The notes below the pieces were generated by a model. That model made no database searches and was not told where the DNA came from. It saw only the letters and a program-made list of their open reading frames with translations. Both the position numbers and the translations under genes were made by a program. Positions 26,801 through 30,846 of a stretch of DNA of 64,000 nucleotides are shown one piece after another; within the stretch, counting starts at the first letter, position 1; each line of letters starts with the position of its first letter. Source of the DNA: an uncultured Hyphomicrobiales bacterium (GTDB lineage Bacteria > Pseudomonadota > Alphaproteobacteria > Rhizobiales > Ancalomicrobiaceae); assembly GCA_903930435.1 (NCBI GenBank), contig CAIYYN010000054.1, positions 124,001 through 188,000 on the forward strand, given 5' to 3'.

Positions 26801-29800
26801 CCCGCTGCGATGACATCCGCGCCGCCACCGCCGTCGATGGTGTCGTTACCGGCACCACCGGTGATCGTGTTGTTGCCTGACGTGCCGGTCAGCGATGCGC
26901 CATAACTCAGTGAAGACGCATCGATATTTTCAAAGTTCGTAACGACGCTCTGGCCGATGCCGGATTGATTGGCGTTTGCAAGATCAATCGCTCCTGCAAC
27001 TTTCAGAACGAGCGTATTGTTGCCGGTACCGCCGTCAACAGACACTTCCGTGCCATAGAAAGCGACGCGGTCATCGCCGGCACCAGCCGCGATGATGTCC
27101 GCGCCGCCGCCGCCGTCGATGGTATCGTTACCGGAACCGGTGGTGATCACATTGGCATAGGCGGAGCCGATAACATTGATACCCTGGGTCAGGATACTGG
27201 CATTCACGTTCTCGAAATCGGTGACCGTGACGGAATCACCCAGCGTTTCGTCCTCACCCGGGCCAGCAGCCAGATTGATGGCGGTCAGGTTCGTGAAGGC
27301 CACAATCTCAAGTGTATTATTGCCGGATCCACCGTCGATGAATGCTTCGGTGCCGTGGTAATAGACCGTATCGTCGCCAGCGCCTGCATTAATGACGTCT
27401 GCGCCGCCGCCGCCGTCGATGGTGTCATTGCCAGCGCTACCAGTCAGCACGTTGATGCCGGTCGATCCGGTGATCGACACGCCTGTCGTCAGGAGAGACG
27501 CATCGACGTTTTCGAAGTTCGTGACGATCGTCTGGTCGTTGACGGTCTGATCCGCCGCTGACAGATCGACGGTCACCGCAGTCTTCAGTTGCAGCGTATT
27601 GTTGCCGGTGCCACCGTCAATCGAGACTTCGGAGCCGTGGTAGGCAACGGTATCATCACCAGCACCGGCTGTTATGACGTCTGCGCCGCCGCCGCCATCA
27701 ATCGTGTCGTTTCCTGCACCGCCAATCAGCGTATTATTGCCGCTCGAGCCCGTAATCGACACCGCCTCAAGCGAACCAAGCTGCGAGGCGTCGACATTTT
27801 CGAAATTGCTGACCCGTGTCTGATCATTGACCGTTTGATCCAGATAACCCAGATTGACAGTCGCAACCGTCTTCAGAACCAGCGTATTATTGCCGACACC
27901 GCCATCGATCGAGATTTCCGATCCGTAGTAATAAACAGAATCATCACCGGCACCCGCCGAAATGATATCGCGACCCCCGTTGCCATCGATCGTATCGTCA
28001 CCTGAGCCAGTGGTGATCACGCTGCCCGAAGCATTGCCGATAACCGTCAAGGCAGACGTCAGCGCACTGGCATCGACATTCTCAAAATTCGTCACGGCAA
28101 CATGGTCGCCGATGGTTTCGTCTGCTCCAGCATTGACCGACAGATTGACTTCAGTCGTTCCGCCAGAGGTGACGATCACGAGCGTATTATTGCCCGTTCC
28201 ACCGTCAATGGAGGTTTCCGAACCATGATAGGCAACGGTATCGTCACCGGCGCCCGCCTTGATGACGTCTGCGCCGCCACCGCCGTCGATCGTATCACTG
28301 CCGGAACCACCGGTAATGACATTGACCCCTGCCGAGCCAGTGATCGACGCGCCGGTCGTCAGTGCAGACGCGTCAACATTTTCAAAGTTTGTGACGACAG
28401 TCCGATCGCCCACAGTTTGGTCGGCAAGCCCAAGATTGACCGTAGCAGTGGCTTGGAGGACAAGAGTGTTCGTTCCAGCGCCGCCGTCGATGGCATTTTC
28501 GGTCCCGTGGTAAGAGACTGAATCATTACCAGGTCCGCCCAGGATCGAATCAGCACCGCCACCGCCATCAATGGTATCGCCACCGCCGCCGCCAACGATT
28601 GTGTTGGCTCCCGACGTTCCGGTGATGGAAATCGGTGTCGTGAGCGCTGATGCATCGACGTTTTCGAAGTTGCTGACAACCGTGTTGACGCCAGAGACCT
28701 GATCCGCCGCAGACAGGTTGACATTGGCTTGCGCCAACATGACGAGCGTATTGTTTCCACCGCCGCCGTTGATGGAGGTCTCCGACCCGTAGAAGTCGAT
28801 GACATCATTGCCTGCGCCGCCGGTGATGACGTCAGCGCCGCCGCCGCCGTCAATCGTGTCACCGCCGCCACCGGCGAGGATGCTATTCGCCCCGGAGGTT
28901 CCGATTATGGAAATGCCCGTCGTAAGCGCCGAAGCGTCGACGTTTTCAAAGTTTGTGACAAGCGTCTGAGAATTTACAGCCTCATTGGCCGCCGCCAGGT
29001 CGATGTTGTTTGCCGTCAACAGGACAAGCGTGTTGTTGCCCGACCCACCGTCAATCGACGCTTCTGTGCCATGAAAGCTGACAACGTCGTTGCCAGCACC
29101 AGCCTTGATGACGTCTGCGCCGCCGCCGCCATCAATCGTATCATTGCCGGACCCACCCGTAATGATATTGATGCCGGATGTTCCGATCAGATTATTGTTG
29201 CCGGTAGCCGAGCCAACCACATTGGCGATGCCGACGAGTTCATCCCCATTGGCCAGTCCGCCGACACCGACACCTGTGGACAGGTTGACCGATACACCGG
29301 CGGTTGATTTCGAATAGTCGACGGTGTCATTGCCACCGTTACCGACCATCGTATCACCGCCACCGCTGCCGTAGAAGGTGGTGTTACCACCCGTGCCGAC
29401 GAGATAATCTGCGTATGACGAGCCTTCGATCTGATTGAAGTGCTTGAGGATATCACCCTGGGCATAGCCGCCGGTTCCGACGCCGGTCGCCAGATTGACG
29501 GTTACGCCTGCATTGGAATAGGCGTATGAAATCAGATTATTGCCGCCGCCACCGTCGATGGTGTCGGCTCCGGGTCCGGAGTAGACCGTGTCATTCCCGG
29601 CCCCTTCCATGACATTGGTGCCGGGCGGAGTCGCGTTCAGGCCATAGATCGTCGATTGGCCGTCCGTCGAAACGATCGTTGCGTCCGCAGCACTCTGGAC
29701 ATCCTTGATCGCAAAGGTCTGGCTACCCTGATAGAGTTGACCTGATCCCGTTGCGCTGAAGAGGATATCGAGACTGAAATTGCCAAGAAAGCCGTTTGCG

Positions 29801-30846
29801 TCCGGCTTTGCCGTCAGTGATGGCAACACGTATTCAAGTTGGAGTTGAAAATGATTGGGATCGAGCGGATCCAGCTGGACCACCCAGTTATTCCCGGTAT
29901 GAGTTGCATTCTCGATCGCGTATCCGGTTGGCAGATTGGTGATGGTCGCGGTCTTCGCAACGACACCAGCTGCCGGAAACGTCACCTTGACGTCGATAAG
30001 CCGCTCCGTCGTGCCTGACGGCATCTGATTGGGATCGGCGATATAGACGACGTCGCCATTGTTTGTGCCAACGATCGACTTTGTCTGCTGCTGAACCGAA
30101 AAGGTCGGATCGGTCGTTGCAGGGACAACCGATGCCGCGCCACGAATGGTTTCACCGCCGCTCGGCAAAGGCGTCACAATATCACCGGACACGCCAAGCA
30201 AGGTGATTGCGAGCTTGGCAGCCAGGATGTTTCCGGTATTGTCCGATGTATTGGTGTTCGTTTGTGTTGGCGGGGTACCAGACGAGCCAGGGACGGCCTG
30301 GTTATCGACCTGAACAGGCGGCAAGACCGCAGCATCTTCGGGCGGCTTGTCGAAGTCCGCGACCCCCGTCATCTTGATGACAGGATCAGCCGGAATGGGT
30401 GTACTGCTCGGCGGCGGTTCCTCTGGTGCCTTCTCCTTGGCCGTATCGTTCTTGCCTTCGGCAGCAGCTGCGTCGGTTGAAGCCAGCTGAACGATGGAAT
30501 CATCCATCAGTTTCACGTCGCCGACGAGAGCCAACAGCTCCTGGTAAGAGATCGTCTTGTCTGAAAATGTTGCTTCACCTTGTTCAGTGACAAGGTTCAT
30601 CGCGTAGCCCGGGATGATGGTCTTGCCCCCATCGGGAAACAGCAGGACCAGATCAACGTCAAGAAGAACGGCCTTGGCTTCGCTGGTCTTGAAGTCGAGT
30701 TTCAGATGGGCGCCCGGTGGCGCGTCAAAGACCGCAATGCTGCCCGCTGGCGGCCGATGAACGACAAGGGAATCCGCACCTGCTGACGGCGGACTTGCGA
30801 GCGCCACAGCCGAGCTGCCAGGTGTTTTTGGTGACGATTCCGCCAT
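2872..30846 (-). CDS. giant RTX-repeat adhesin-like secreted protein, 9,324 residues
   Basis: Uninterrupted 9,324-residue frame, probably about 0.9 MDa. I see in order: a short Ser/Pro/Ala head; a beta-rich prefix domain at about 25-125 (VVHRPPAGSIAVFD, DLVLLFPDGGKTIIPGY), like the prefix or retention modules of large biofilm adhesins; a Pro/Thr/charged linker at 125-210; an Ig-like beta region at 230-405; two classical RTX modules with AGVTVNLATGVGTGG and AGVSVNLSTGVGVGG; about 88 tandem units; and a C-terminal tail of about 140 residues ending VYTIYDGTTHTPAHIIAQLTAHM-like, typical of uncleaved type I secretion signals. There is no Sec signal. Units carry GGxGxDxUx calcium turns. I noticed only one Cys (GNDAIDGCGG, near 10760). 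The start is the ATG at 30846, behind AGGAAG; an upstream in-frame TTG at 30873 is less likely. The T1SS genes upstream fit as its exporter. Adhesin function is inferred from architecture. Confidence 0.93.
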   Translation of the reverse strand: MAESSPKTPGSSAVALASPPSAGADSLVVHRPPAGSIAVFDAPPGAHLKLDFKTSEAKAVLLDVDLVLLFPDGGKTIIPGYAMNLVTEQGEATFSDKTISYQELLALVGDVKLMDDSIVQLASTDAAAAEGKNDTAKEKAPEEPPPSSTPIPADPVIKMTGVADFDKPPEDAAVLPPVQVDNQAVPGSSGTPPTQTNTNTSDNTGNILAAKLAITLLGVSGDIVTPLPSGGETIRGAASVVPATTDPTFSVQQQTKSIVGTNNGDVVYIADPNQMPSGTTERLIDVKVTFPAAGVVAKTATITNLPTGYAIENATHTGNNWVVQLDPLDPNHFQLQLEYVLPSLTAKPDANGFLGNFSLDILFSATGSGQLYQGSQTFAIKDVQSAADATIVSTDGQSTIYGLNATPPGTNVMEGAGNDTVYSGPGADTIDGGGGNNLISYAYSNAGVTVNLATGVGTGGYAQGDILKHFNQIEGSSYADYLVGTGGNTTFYGSGGGDTMVGNGGNDTVDYSKSTAGVSVNLSTGVGVGGLANGDELVGIANVVGSATGNNNLIGTSGINIITGGSGNDTIDGGGGADVIKAGAGNDVVSFHGTEASIDGGSGNNTLVLLTANNIDLAAANEAVNSQTLVTNFENVDASALTTGISIIGTSGANSILAGGGGDTIDGGGGADVITGGAGNDVIDFYGSETSINGGGGNNTLVMLAQANVNLSAADQVSGVNTVVSNFENVDASALTTPISITGTSGANTIVGGGGGDTIDGGGGADSILGGPGNDSVSYHGTENAIDGGAGTNTLVLQATATVNLGLADQTVGDRTVVTNFENVDASALTTGASITGSAGVNVITGGSGSDTIDGGGGADVIKAGAGDDTVAYHGSETSIDGGTGNNTLVIVTSGGTTEVNLSVNAGADETIGDHVAVTNFENVDASALTSALTVIGNASGSVITTGSGDDTIDGNGGRDIISAGAGDDSVYYYGSEISIDGGVGNNTLVLKTVATVNLGYLDQTVNDQTRVSNFENVDASQLGSLEAVSITGSSGNNTLIGGAGNDTIDGGGGADVITAGAGDDTVAYHGSEVSIDGGTGNNTLQLKTAVTVDLSAADQTVNDQTIVTNFENVDASLLTTGVSITGSTGINVLTGSAGNDTIDGGGGADVINAGAGDDTVYYHGTEAFIDGGSGNNTLEIVAFTNLTAINLAAGPGEDETLGDSVTVTDFENVNASILTQGINVIGSAYANVITTGSGNDTIDGGGGADIIAAGAGDDRVAFYGTEVSVDGGTGNNTLVLKVAGAIDLANANQSGIGQSVVTNFENIDASSLSYGASLTGTSGNNTITGGAGNDTIDGGGGADVIAAGAGNDTVAYHGTETSIDGGTGSNTLVMTTSGGITAVNLSVAAGADETIGDHVAVTNFENVDASALTTALNVIGSASGSVITTGSGNDTIDGDGGRSAISAGAGDDTVYYYGSETSIDGGVGNNTLVLKTVATVNLSYIDQTFGDQTTVTNFENVDASQLGALQGTSITGSSGNNTLIGGAGNDTIDGGGGADVITAGAGDDTVAYHGSEVSIDGGTGNNTLQLKTAVTVDLSAADQTVNDHTIVTNFENVDASLLTTGVSITGSTGINVLTGGAGNDTIDGGGGADVINGGGGDNTIYYHGTEASINGGSGNNTLEIVAFTTLTAINLAAGPGADETLGDSVTVTSFENVNGSILTQGINVIGSAFANVITTGSGNDTIDGGGGADIIEAGAGNNRVAFYGTEVSIDGGTGNNTLVLKVAGTIDLANANQSGIGQTVVTNFENIDASALSYGALLTGTSGNNTITGGAGNDTIDGGGGHDVIAAGAGDDTVLYHGSEASIDGGTGSNTLVMETTAGISEINLAVSAGTDQLVGGTVNVTNFENVDASVATGSILAVGTSGANTILTGSGNDTIDGGGGHDSISAGAGDDSVYFYGTEASVDGGAGNNTLVLQSAVDINLTKPDQAIGVASNVTNFENVDASALGSGQGVVITGTGTANVITGGGGNDTIDGGGGLDVINAGAGDDTVYYHGTETSINGGTGANTLVLDVVATVNLAAADQTVGDNTLVSNFENVDASALNAAQGVTITGSTGANFITGGAGNDTIDGGSGSDVINAGAGNDTVYYHGTETSIDGGTGVNTLILSASGGITRVDFNVAQGADETSGDTVFVTDFQNLDASILGATQGISVIASASTSSIITGAGNDTIDGVGGIEVISAGAGDDTVSYYGTEVSIDGGSGVNTLILKTAVSVNLSLTDETLNDNTVVTNFENVDASALSTGVNLTGSTNANSIKGGAGNDTIDGGGGTDVIAAGAGDDTVTYHGSETSIDGGTGNNTLILAVSGGITAVDFSVAAGRDQTTGDTVLVTNFENLDASALSTSMTITGSAGSNVIITGSGNNTVHGGGGSDVITAGAGNDTIDYWGSEISINGGGGDNTLVLKAVAQVDLSAPDQTVGDFTTVSNFENVDASSLGVTQGANITGDTAANIITGGSGNDTIDGGGGADVIAAGAGNDTVTYHGTEVSIDGGTGTNNLILAADGGITAVDLSVAAGTDETIGDHVSVTNFESVDASALANNLTLTGSGGANTIIAGSGNDTINGGGGSDSINAGAGNDTVYYHGSESSIDGGTGTNTLVLLAPTTVNLGNADQTTGDLTLVTNFQWVDASNLTTGVSITGSTGANWIKSGSGNDTIDGGGGSDTIIGGSGNDMIYYHGTEGSITGGVGNNTLVLAASTTVNLSSTINETSGSTVVTGFENVDASPISTGVSITGSSVGNKITGGAGNDTIDGGGGADVINAGAGDDTVDYYGTETSIDGGTGNNTLVLINAGGITAVNFAVAPGSDETTGDHVSVTDFQNLNAAILTTGINVTGSSQANVITTGSGNDTIDGGGGNDVIEAGAGDDTVFYHGAEVSIDGGTGNNTLVLEAAVTVNLANTADQTSGDNTTVTNFENVNASALVTGVNITGTTSNNIIYGGAGNDWIDGNNGNDTVYAGGGDDTVVYHGTEGIIDGGTGNNTLVMLASGGTTAINFAVTAGQDQTTGDNVNVTNFENVDASALTTALTVTGTVGANSILTGSGNDTIHGGGGADIINAGAGDDTVDYWGSEISIDGGSGNNTLVLKAQAVVNLSNADQTSGDLTAVSNFENVDGSGLTALQPIQVTGSAGANTIYGGSGNDTIDGNSGLDVIAAGGGDDTVTYHGSEVSIDGGSGNNTLVMAASGSTTAVNLSVVAGVDETTGDTVAVTNFENVNASAVNTSLTVTGSAAANVITVGNGNDTVDGDGGSDIITLGTGNNTVYYHGTETSISAGSGNNTLILEAQTDVNLTRVDQTVGDGVAVSGFTNVDASALGAGQGISVTGSAAANKLVGGAGNDTIDGGGGHDTILGGGGNNTVDYYGSEGSIDGGSGNNTLALKTAVSVNLGAADQTLLDSVTVTNFENVDASALTTGVSLTGSSATNILIGGSGNDTIDGGGGTGDVISAGAGNDTVTYHGTETSIDGGSGVNTLIMAASGGTSVVNLSVAPGADETSGDNVQVTNFENVDASALSNSLTIIGSASANTIIAGSGNNTIDGGGGGDSILAGSGNDTISYYGTEVAINGGAGNNTLVLKAATTVNLGNADQVSNPTTNVTNFENVDASALTTGVSITGTGNNETLTGGSGNDTIDGGGGQDIVYSGAGDDTVTYHGSETYIDGGAGNNTLILAASGGTTAINLAVSGGLDETTGDNTYVANFENINASALTTALTVTGGSGANTIITGSGNDTIDGGGGSDVIQAGGGNDTVAYYGTELSIDGGTGNNTLELKVSAVVNLASAGSQISGPFETVTNFENVDASALNSSQWANILGSTGNNTLIGGAGNDTIDGNGGHDVIAGGGGNNSIYYHGAEASIDGGSGINTLILDATGGITSINLAVSAGADQTTGDTVLVTNFENVNASAISTGLSMTGSASANVLTGGAGNDTIDGGGGLDVIAAGAGDDTVYYWGTETSIDGGLGNNTLVLHTSGGITAINLGVAAGVDQTSGDSVTVTNFENVDASGLTASQGISITGSSGVNDITGGAGNDTIDGGGGLDVIAAGAGDDTVYYHGTELSIDGGSGNNTLILSAAGGITAINLAAAAGVDQTTGDNVTVTNFENVNAAVLTTGVSVVGSSSTSLIVTGSGNDTIDGGGGSGSESISAGAGNDTVDYYGTEHAIDGGSGNNTLVLKSSVTINLSMQDQTVNDATTVTNFQNVDASQLATGISITGSGTANVITGSLGNDTIDGGGGSDVIAAGAGNDTVDYHGSETSIDGGSGLNTLVLLSSATLTGVNFGVAVGSDQTIGDTVTVTNFENLDASALGYGLTVTGGTGPSTLILGSGNDTINGGGGADSINAGAGNDTVYYYGAEQSIDGGSGVNTLILKAGVTVNLGFADQTIGDGVNVSNFENVDASLLTTGVSLTGASGANILTGGSGNDTIDGGGGYDVIAGGGGNNTIDYRGGEHSIDGGAGNNTLVLLTGATVNLSAADQTVGDSVTVTNFENVDASQLATGVVLTGSTLANVITGGSGNDTIDGGTGADIINAGAGDDTVTYHGTEASIEGGSGNNTLIFAASGGTTAIDLALAGADQTTGDNVNVTNFENVNASVFTTGLSVIGSAGANIITTGSGNDTIDGGGGADVINGGGGNNTISYYGTETSINGGIGGYNTLVLDAPVTVNLANIDQTTGDNVTVTNFEAVDASALSSAQAVSITGNAAGNVLTGGSGNDTINGGGGSDSIYGGAGDDTVTEWGTEGIIDGGSGNNTLIIKAAAGLTGINLGVLAGSDQTTGDTPAVANFENVDASALSTGLTISGSNAANAITGTSGNDTIDGGGGNDTILAGAGNDTVSYWGTEGTIDGGTGTNTLILKAAVTVNLAAADQTIGDHTAVTNFENVDASALASPISITGSSSANILTGGSGNDTIDGGGGSDIIAAGAGDDSVTYHGTEISIDGGSGNNTLVLAASGSITAINFSVAAGTDQTTGDNVTVTNFENVDASVLTTGITITGSSAQNVITAGSGNDTIHGGGGSDIIAAGAGDDTVDYWGAEQSIDGGAGNNTLVLKSSISINLSLANQDAQGSTVVTNFENVDASGLTAAQGVSITGSSIANVITGGAGNDTIDGGGGADIIAGGAGNNTVIYEGTEASIDGGSGNNTLILAASGGITAINLSVAAGVDQTTGDHVTVTNFENVNASVMTTAVTVTASSLDNAITTGSGNDTIDGGGGHDSISAGSGNDTVYYYGTEGTIDGGTGTNTLVLKAAVTVNLTNADETTGDIVTVTNFENVDASQISTGVSITGSSGVNVITGSAGNDTIDGGGGLDVIAAGAGNDTVYYEGTETSIDGGTGTNTLVLKTSVTVNLGNADQTVGDSTNVTNFENVDASLLATGVSLTGSTGINTITGSAGNDTIDGGGGADIIAAGAGNDTVYYHGTEASIDGGAGANTLIMLVSGSTTAVNFAVSSGLDQTTGDNTTVTNFENLNAAALTTALTVTGSSQANTITTGSGNDTIHGGGGLDIIAAGAGDDTVDFWGTEQSIDGGTGNNTLVMLAAATVNLANANQVSGVGLTTTVVNFENVNATAVTTGISITGTSTGNVILGGFGNDTIDGGGGTDVIAAGAGDDTVTYHGSETSIDGGTGNNTLILAASGGITAVDFSVAAGADQTTGDNVTVTNFENINASILTTGIVITGSSSTNVITAGSGNDTIHGGGGADVIQAGAGNDSVDYWGSEQSIDGGTGTNTLVLKNVAQVDLANANQVTSLTTTVTNFENVDASGLGTLQGVIITGSTGANVLTGGAGSDTIDGGGGTGDVIAAGAGNDIVYYHGAETSIDGGAGLDTIVLTAQAGITAVNLSVAAGADQTVGDNVLVTNFENVDASALTTGITITGSSGANTIYGTSGGDSIDGLGGSDVIIGGSGQNTIRYYGSETSVNGGSGGNNTLVLETGVTIDLATQDQTVGDLVAVSHFANVDARAVATNEMITGSSGANVIYGGTGNNTIDGGGGADTIFGDGGNNTIYYYGSEGTINGGLGNDTLKLVNVTTVNLANTADQTVGDHTTVINFQNVDASSLTASQGVSITSSASLASTIVGGAGNDTIDGGGGTDSINGGGGNDTVYYYGTESSIDGGAGTNTLILKAQGGITAIYMNVSAGSDETVGDSANVTDFQNLDASILTSGQGITIVGSAAANVITAGAGNDTIDGGGGPDVINAGAGNDTVSFYGTEISIDGGSGTNTLILRAGGTFNLSLADQLVSAGPTVANFENLDASNLAVGVSVTGASNTGYIYGGAGNDTIDGNGGNETIAAGGGDDTVYYRGTESSIDGGAGNNTLILDALGGITSINLGVAAGLDQTIGDTVTVTNFENVNASALSTGLLILGSASANVITGSSGDDTIHGGGGADYIYGGGGNDTIDFYGNETLLDGGTGVNTLKVLNGGTYNLKNVNEINSATQTVTNFEVIDASGSSLAVNITGTSGADTIIGDPNAPNYIDGGGGQDVITDGGSFNSTVVYHGSEVSIQGGGILSFAATGGTTAINLSSATDQTTGDNVTVQGFTSVNASVFTTGISITGTSGQNNITGGSGNDTIDGGGGYDIVNAGAGNDTVDFYGSELALDGGSGINTLVLKTAVTVIMYNADEVSGSATSVVNFESVDASYLTTGISITGSSTAVSIIGSQGNDAIDGCGGSESISAGAGDDTIYYHGTEKSIDGGTGNNTLKLYNLSTIPTINLGNAADQTSGDSTVVTNIENVDASWLTSGGISITGSSTITSTLIGGSGNDTIDGAGGVDIIQAGGGNNTVYYHGSETSIDGGTGNDTLILSAQGGITAINMSVTVGTDQTTGDTVTVTNFENVNAAVATTGIYITGTFGANTITGGSGNDTITGNGGGDVIYAGAGDDRVDDHSNDVLIDGGTGNNTLNIDTTGNLTAVNLSVAAGVDQTTGDSTLVYNFENVNASYIGNSVYFTGTSGANTIIGGTGNDTIDGGGGADSLNGGGAGVGNTIYYYGSETTIDGGSGGVIWDKLVLKSALSGLTAFNMSVAAGTDESIGDSVNVKNIESLDSSALSNALTITGSTIANSINAGSGNDTIDGKGGFDTINGNAGNDTIYYYGTEASIDGGAGTDTLVMKAAGTVNLSNTDQVTGGTATVFNFENVDASALTTGISITGSSGTNVLTGGSGNDTIDGGGGTGDVIAAGAGNDTVYYHGGETSIDGGTGVNTLVLMTAVTVNLAASDQTTGDSVTVTNFESVDASNLTTGVSITGSSSAVTLIGSQGNDTIDGGGGAESINGGAGNDTIYYHGTESTIDGAAGTNTLILSALGGITSINLNSTTDQTIGDNVTVLNIENINASALSTGLLITGTNTPNTIIATSGNDTIDGGGGYDVIQAGAGNDIVNFYGSEYSIDGGTGTNTLVLKASAVINLGNANQSSFGGTTVTNFENVDGSGLTSGQAVSITGSSSITSTLLGGAGADTIDGAGGADSIGAGAGNDTVYYHGTETAIDGGAGVDTLILSAQGGVTAINLSVSAGTDETTGDTVAVTNFENINASALSTGISITAGSATTSIIATSGSDTIDGNGYAVTITAGAGNDTVYYHGTEAAIDGGIGTDTLIFSATGSTTAINLSVSAGVDQTSGDGVAVTNFENITASIFTTALTVTGSSSANTIITGSGNDTIDGGGGADIIQAGAGNDTVYYHGGETSIDGGTGTNTLVVQTTAVFNLGNANQLTGGTTITNFENINASGLSSAQTVTITGTSAYASVLQGGAGADTIDGNSGADSIAAGAGNDTVYYHGVETAIDGGAGVDTLVLSAQGGITAVNFSVAAGTDQTTGDSITVTNFENLNASAVSTGISITGASTTTSIIATSGNDTIDDGNSSAAISAGAGNDTVNYYGNETSIDGGTGTDTLVLKVGAVMNLGNSDQLTSGTTNISNFENVNASGLSSAQTLNIVGSASFASTITGGAGNDTIDSNGSADVIASGAGNDTVYYHGTETSIDGGTGVDTLVLSAASSLTAVNLSVTSGTDQTTGDSVGVTNFENVNASALSTGLTITGGSLTTSIIGTAGNDTIDGNSAATSIVAGGGDDTVSYHGTETSIDGGTGNDTLVMSASGGTYAVNFSVSAGTDQTSGDSVTVTNFENLTASSLTNSLTVTGSTAANTITTGSGNDTIDGNGGADVISAGAGNNTVYYHGGETSINGGSGGLNTLILSSATTLTGINLSVTAGTDQTTGDGVTVTNFENVNASALGTGLTITGGSATTLITATSGNDTIDGNAAAVTIAAGAGNDTVYYHGTEPSIDGGAGVDTLILDTQNGITAVNFSVSAGTDQTTGDGVAVTNFENVNASALSTGITITGATTSTSLIGTSGGDTIDGNGSSAVIAAGAGNDTVYYHGTETSIDGGTGVNTLKLSAATTLTAVNLSVSAGSDQTTGDSVNVTNFENVNASSLSTGLTITGGSTTTSIIATSGNDTIDGNGSTVVIAAGAGNDTVTYHGTETSIDGGAGVDTLVLSTQSGITAVNFSVSAGTDQTTGDSVTVTNFENVNASALSTGITITGGSTSTSLIGTSGNDTIDGNSSSAAISAGAGNDTVYYHGTETSIDGGSGTDTLILSASGGITVVNFSVSSGTGQTVGSTVAITNFENINASALSTGITIVGGAGTTSLIGTSGNDIIDGYGSSAAISAGAGNDTVYYHGTEASIDGGTGVDTLVLSALGSISAVNLSVSAGTDETTGDSVSVTNFENIDASAVSTGISIMGGSTTTSIIGTSGNDTIDGNGASAVIAAGAGNDTVHYHGTETSIDGGAGVDTLILDTQNGITAVNLSVTGSVTDQTTGDGVTVRNFENVNASALTTGITITGASTSTSLIGTSGNDTINSNNASAVIAAGAGNDTVYYHGTEISIDGSTGLNTLILSSATTLSAVDLSVSAGTDQTNGDSVNVTNFENIDASALSTGISITGGSATTSITGTSGNDTIDDNNASAAIHAGAGNDTVQYHGHETSIDGGTGVDTLVLDTQNGITAVNFSVSAGTDQTTGDSISVTNFENVDASALSTGITITGASTSTSLTGTSGNDTIDGNSSSAVIAAGAGNDTVYYHGTESSIDGGSGLNTLVLSSASGLSAVNLSVAAGTDQTTGDSVTVTNFENINASALSTGLTIIGGASTTSITGTSGNDTITGGSGVDSLYGGAGNDTFKLDETSLSLAPHIDGGTGSNTLLMSAGPGTVTDSQLVASLTNIQTIDFATNSVAANLNLSGAQIAQMDGGAANMLTINFSAAAGESLTITDPGANVAVSTAGSTSVYTIYDGTTHTPAHIIAQLTAHM
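3300..6110 (-). repeat. homogenised C-terminal sub-array (units ~80-88)
   Basis: The last nine or so units share a variant form: TTSIIGTSGNDTIDGNGSS in place of the usual GGAGNDTIDGGGGAD, and an almost invariant YYHGTE. Bases repeat with a two-unit offset (GTTCTGGGT at 3787 and 4390, 603 bp apart) and a five-unit offset (4390 and 5890, 1500 bp). The sub-array appears younger and more uniform than the middle of the gene. Confidence 0.7.
25380..28280 (-). repeat. two tandem copies of a 5-unit block, period 1452 bp
   Basis: Units 4-8 and 9-13 of the array are near copies. Landmarks repeat exactly 1452 bases apart: GACGTGCCGGTCAG ends at 25440 and 26892; ATTATTGCCGCT starts at 26281 and 27733; the CCGATGGTTTC stretch recurs near 26656 and 28108. 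1452 bp is 484 residues, so the frame is kept. The similarity is much higher at base level than between ordinary units, so this looks like a recent in-frame segmental duplication. Confidence 0.85.

Larger units (their letters stand above)
3300..29215 (-). repeat. tandem array of ~88 RTX-type units (94-100 residues each)
   Basis: Coding tandem repeat inside the giant gene. I counted about 88 units by the marker TNFENVDAS, which closes each unit. A unit reads roughly: ITGSxGxNxITGG, GAGNDTIDGGGGADVIxAG, AGNDTVYYHGTExSIDGG, TGNNTLVLKxxxTVNL, ADQTxGDxxxVTNFENVDAS. Two forms alternate irregularly: a short one (TVNLxxADQT) and one about six residues longer (SGGITAVNLSVAAGTDQTTGD). Bases differ freely between most units while the residues are kept, which points to selection on the protein and old duplications, apart from the younger blocks noted separately. 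Confidence 0.9.

Noticed and set aside
25513-26880. Long plus-strand frame (455 codons) and many others (e.g. 7735-8475) opposite the giant gene
   Set aside because: They mirror the repeat and codon bias of the adhesin gene on the other strand, give low-complexity text rich in VIDGIIA-like strings, and have no ribosome sites or family motifs.
3300-29215. CRISPR-like periodicity
   Set aside because: The repeats are ~290 bp, in frame and protein coding. There are no short identical repeats with unique spacers and no cas genes.
30420-30480. LapG protease cleavage site in the N-terminal linker
   Set aside because: The Ala run reads DAAAAEGK and lacks the AAG dialanine-Gly site; no LapD/LapG genes are nearby.
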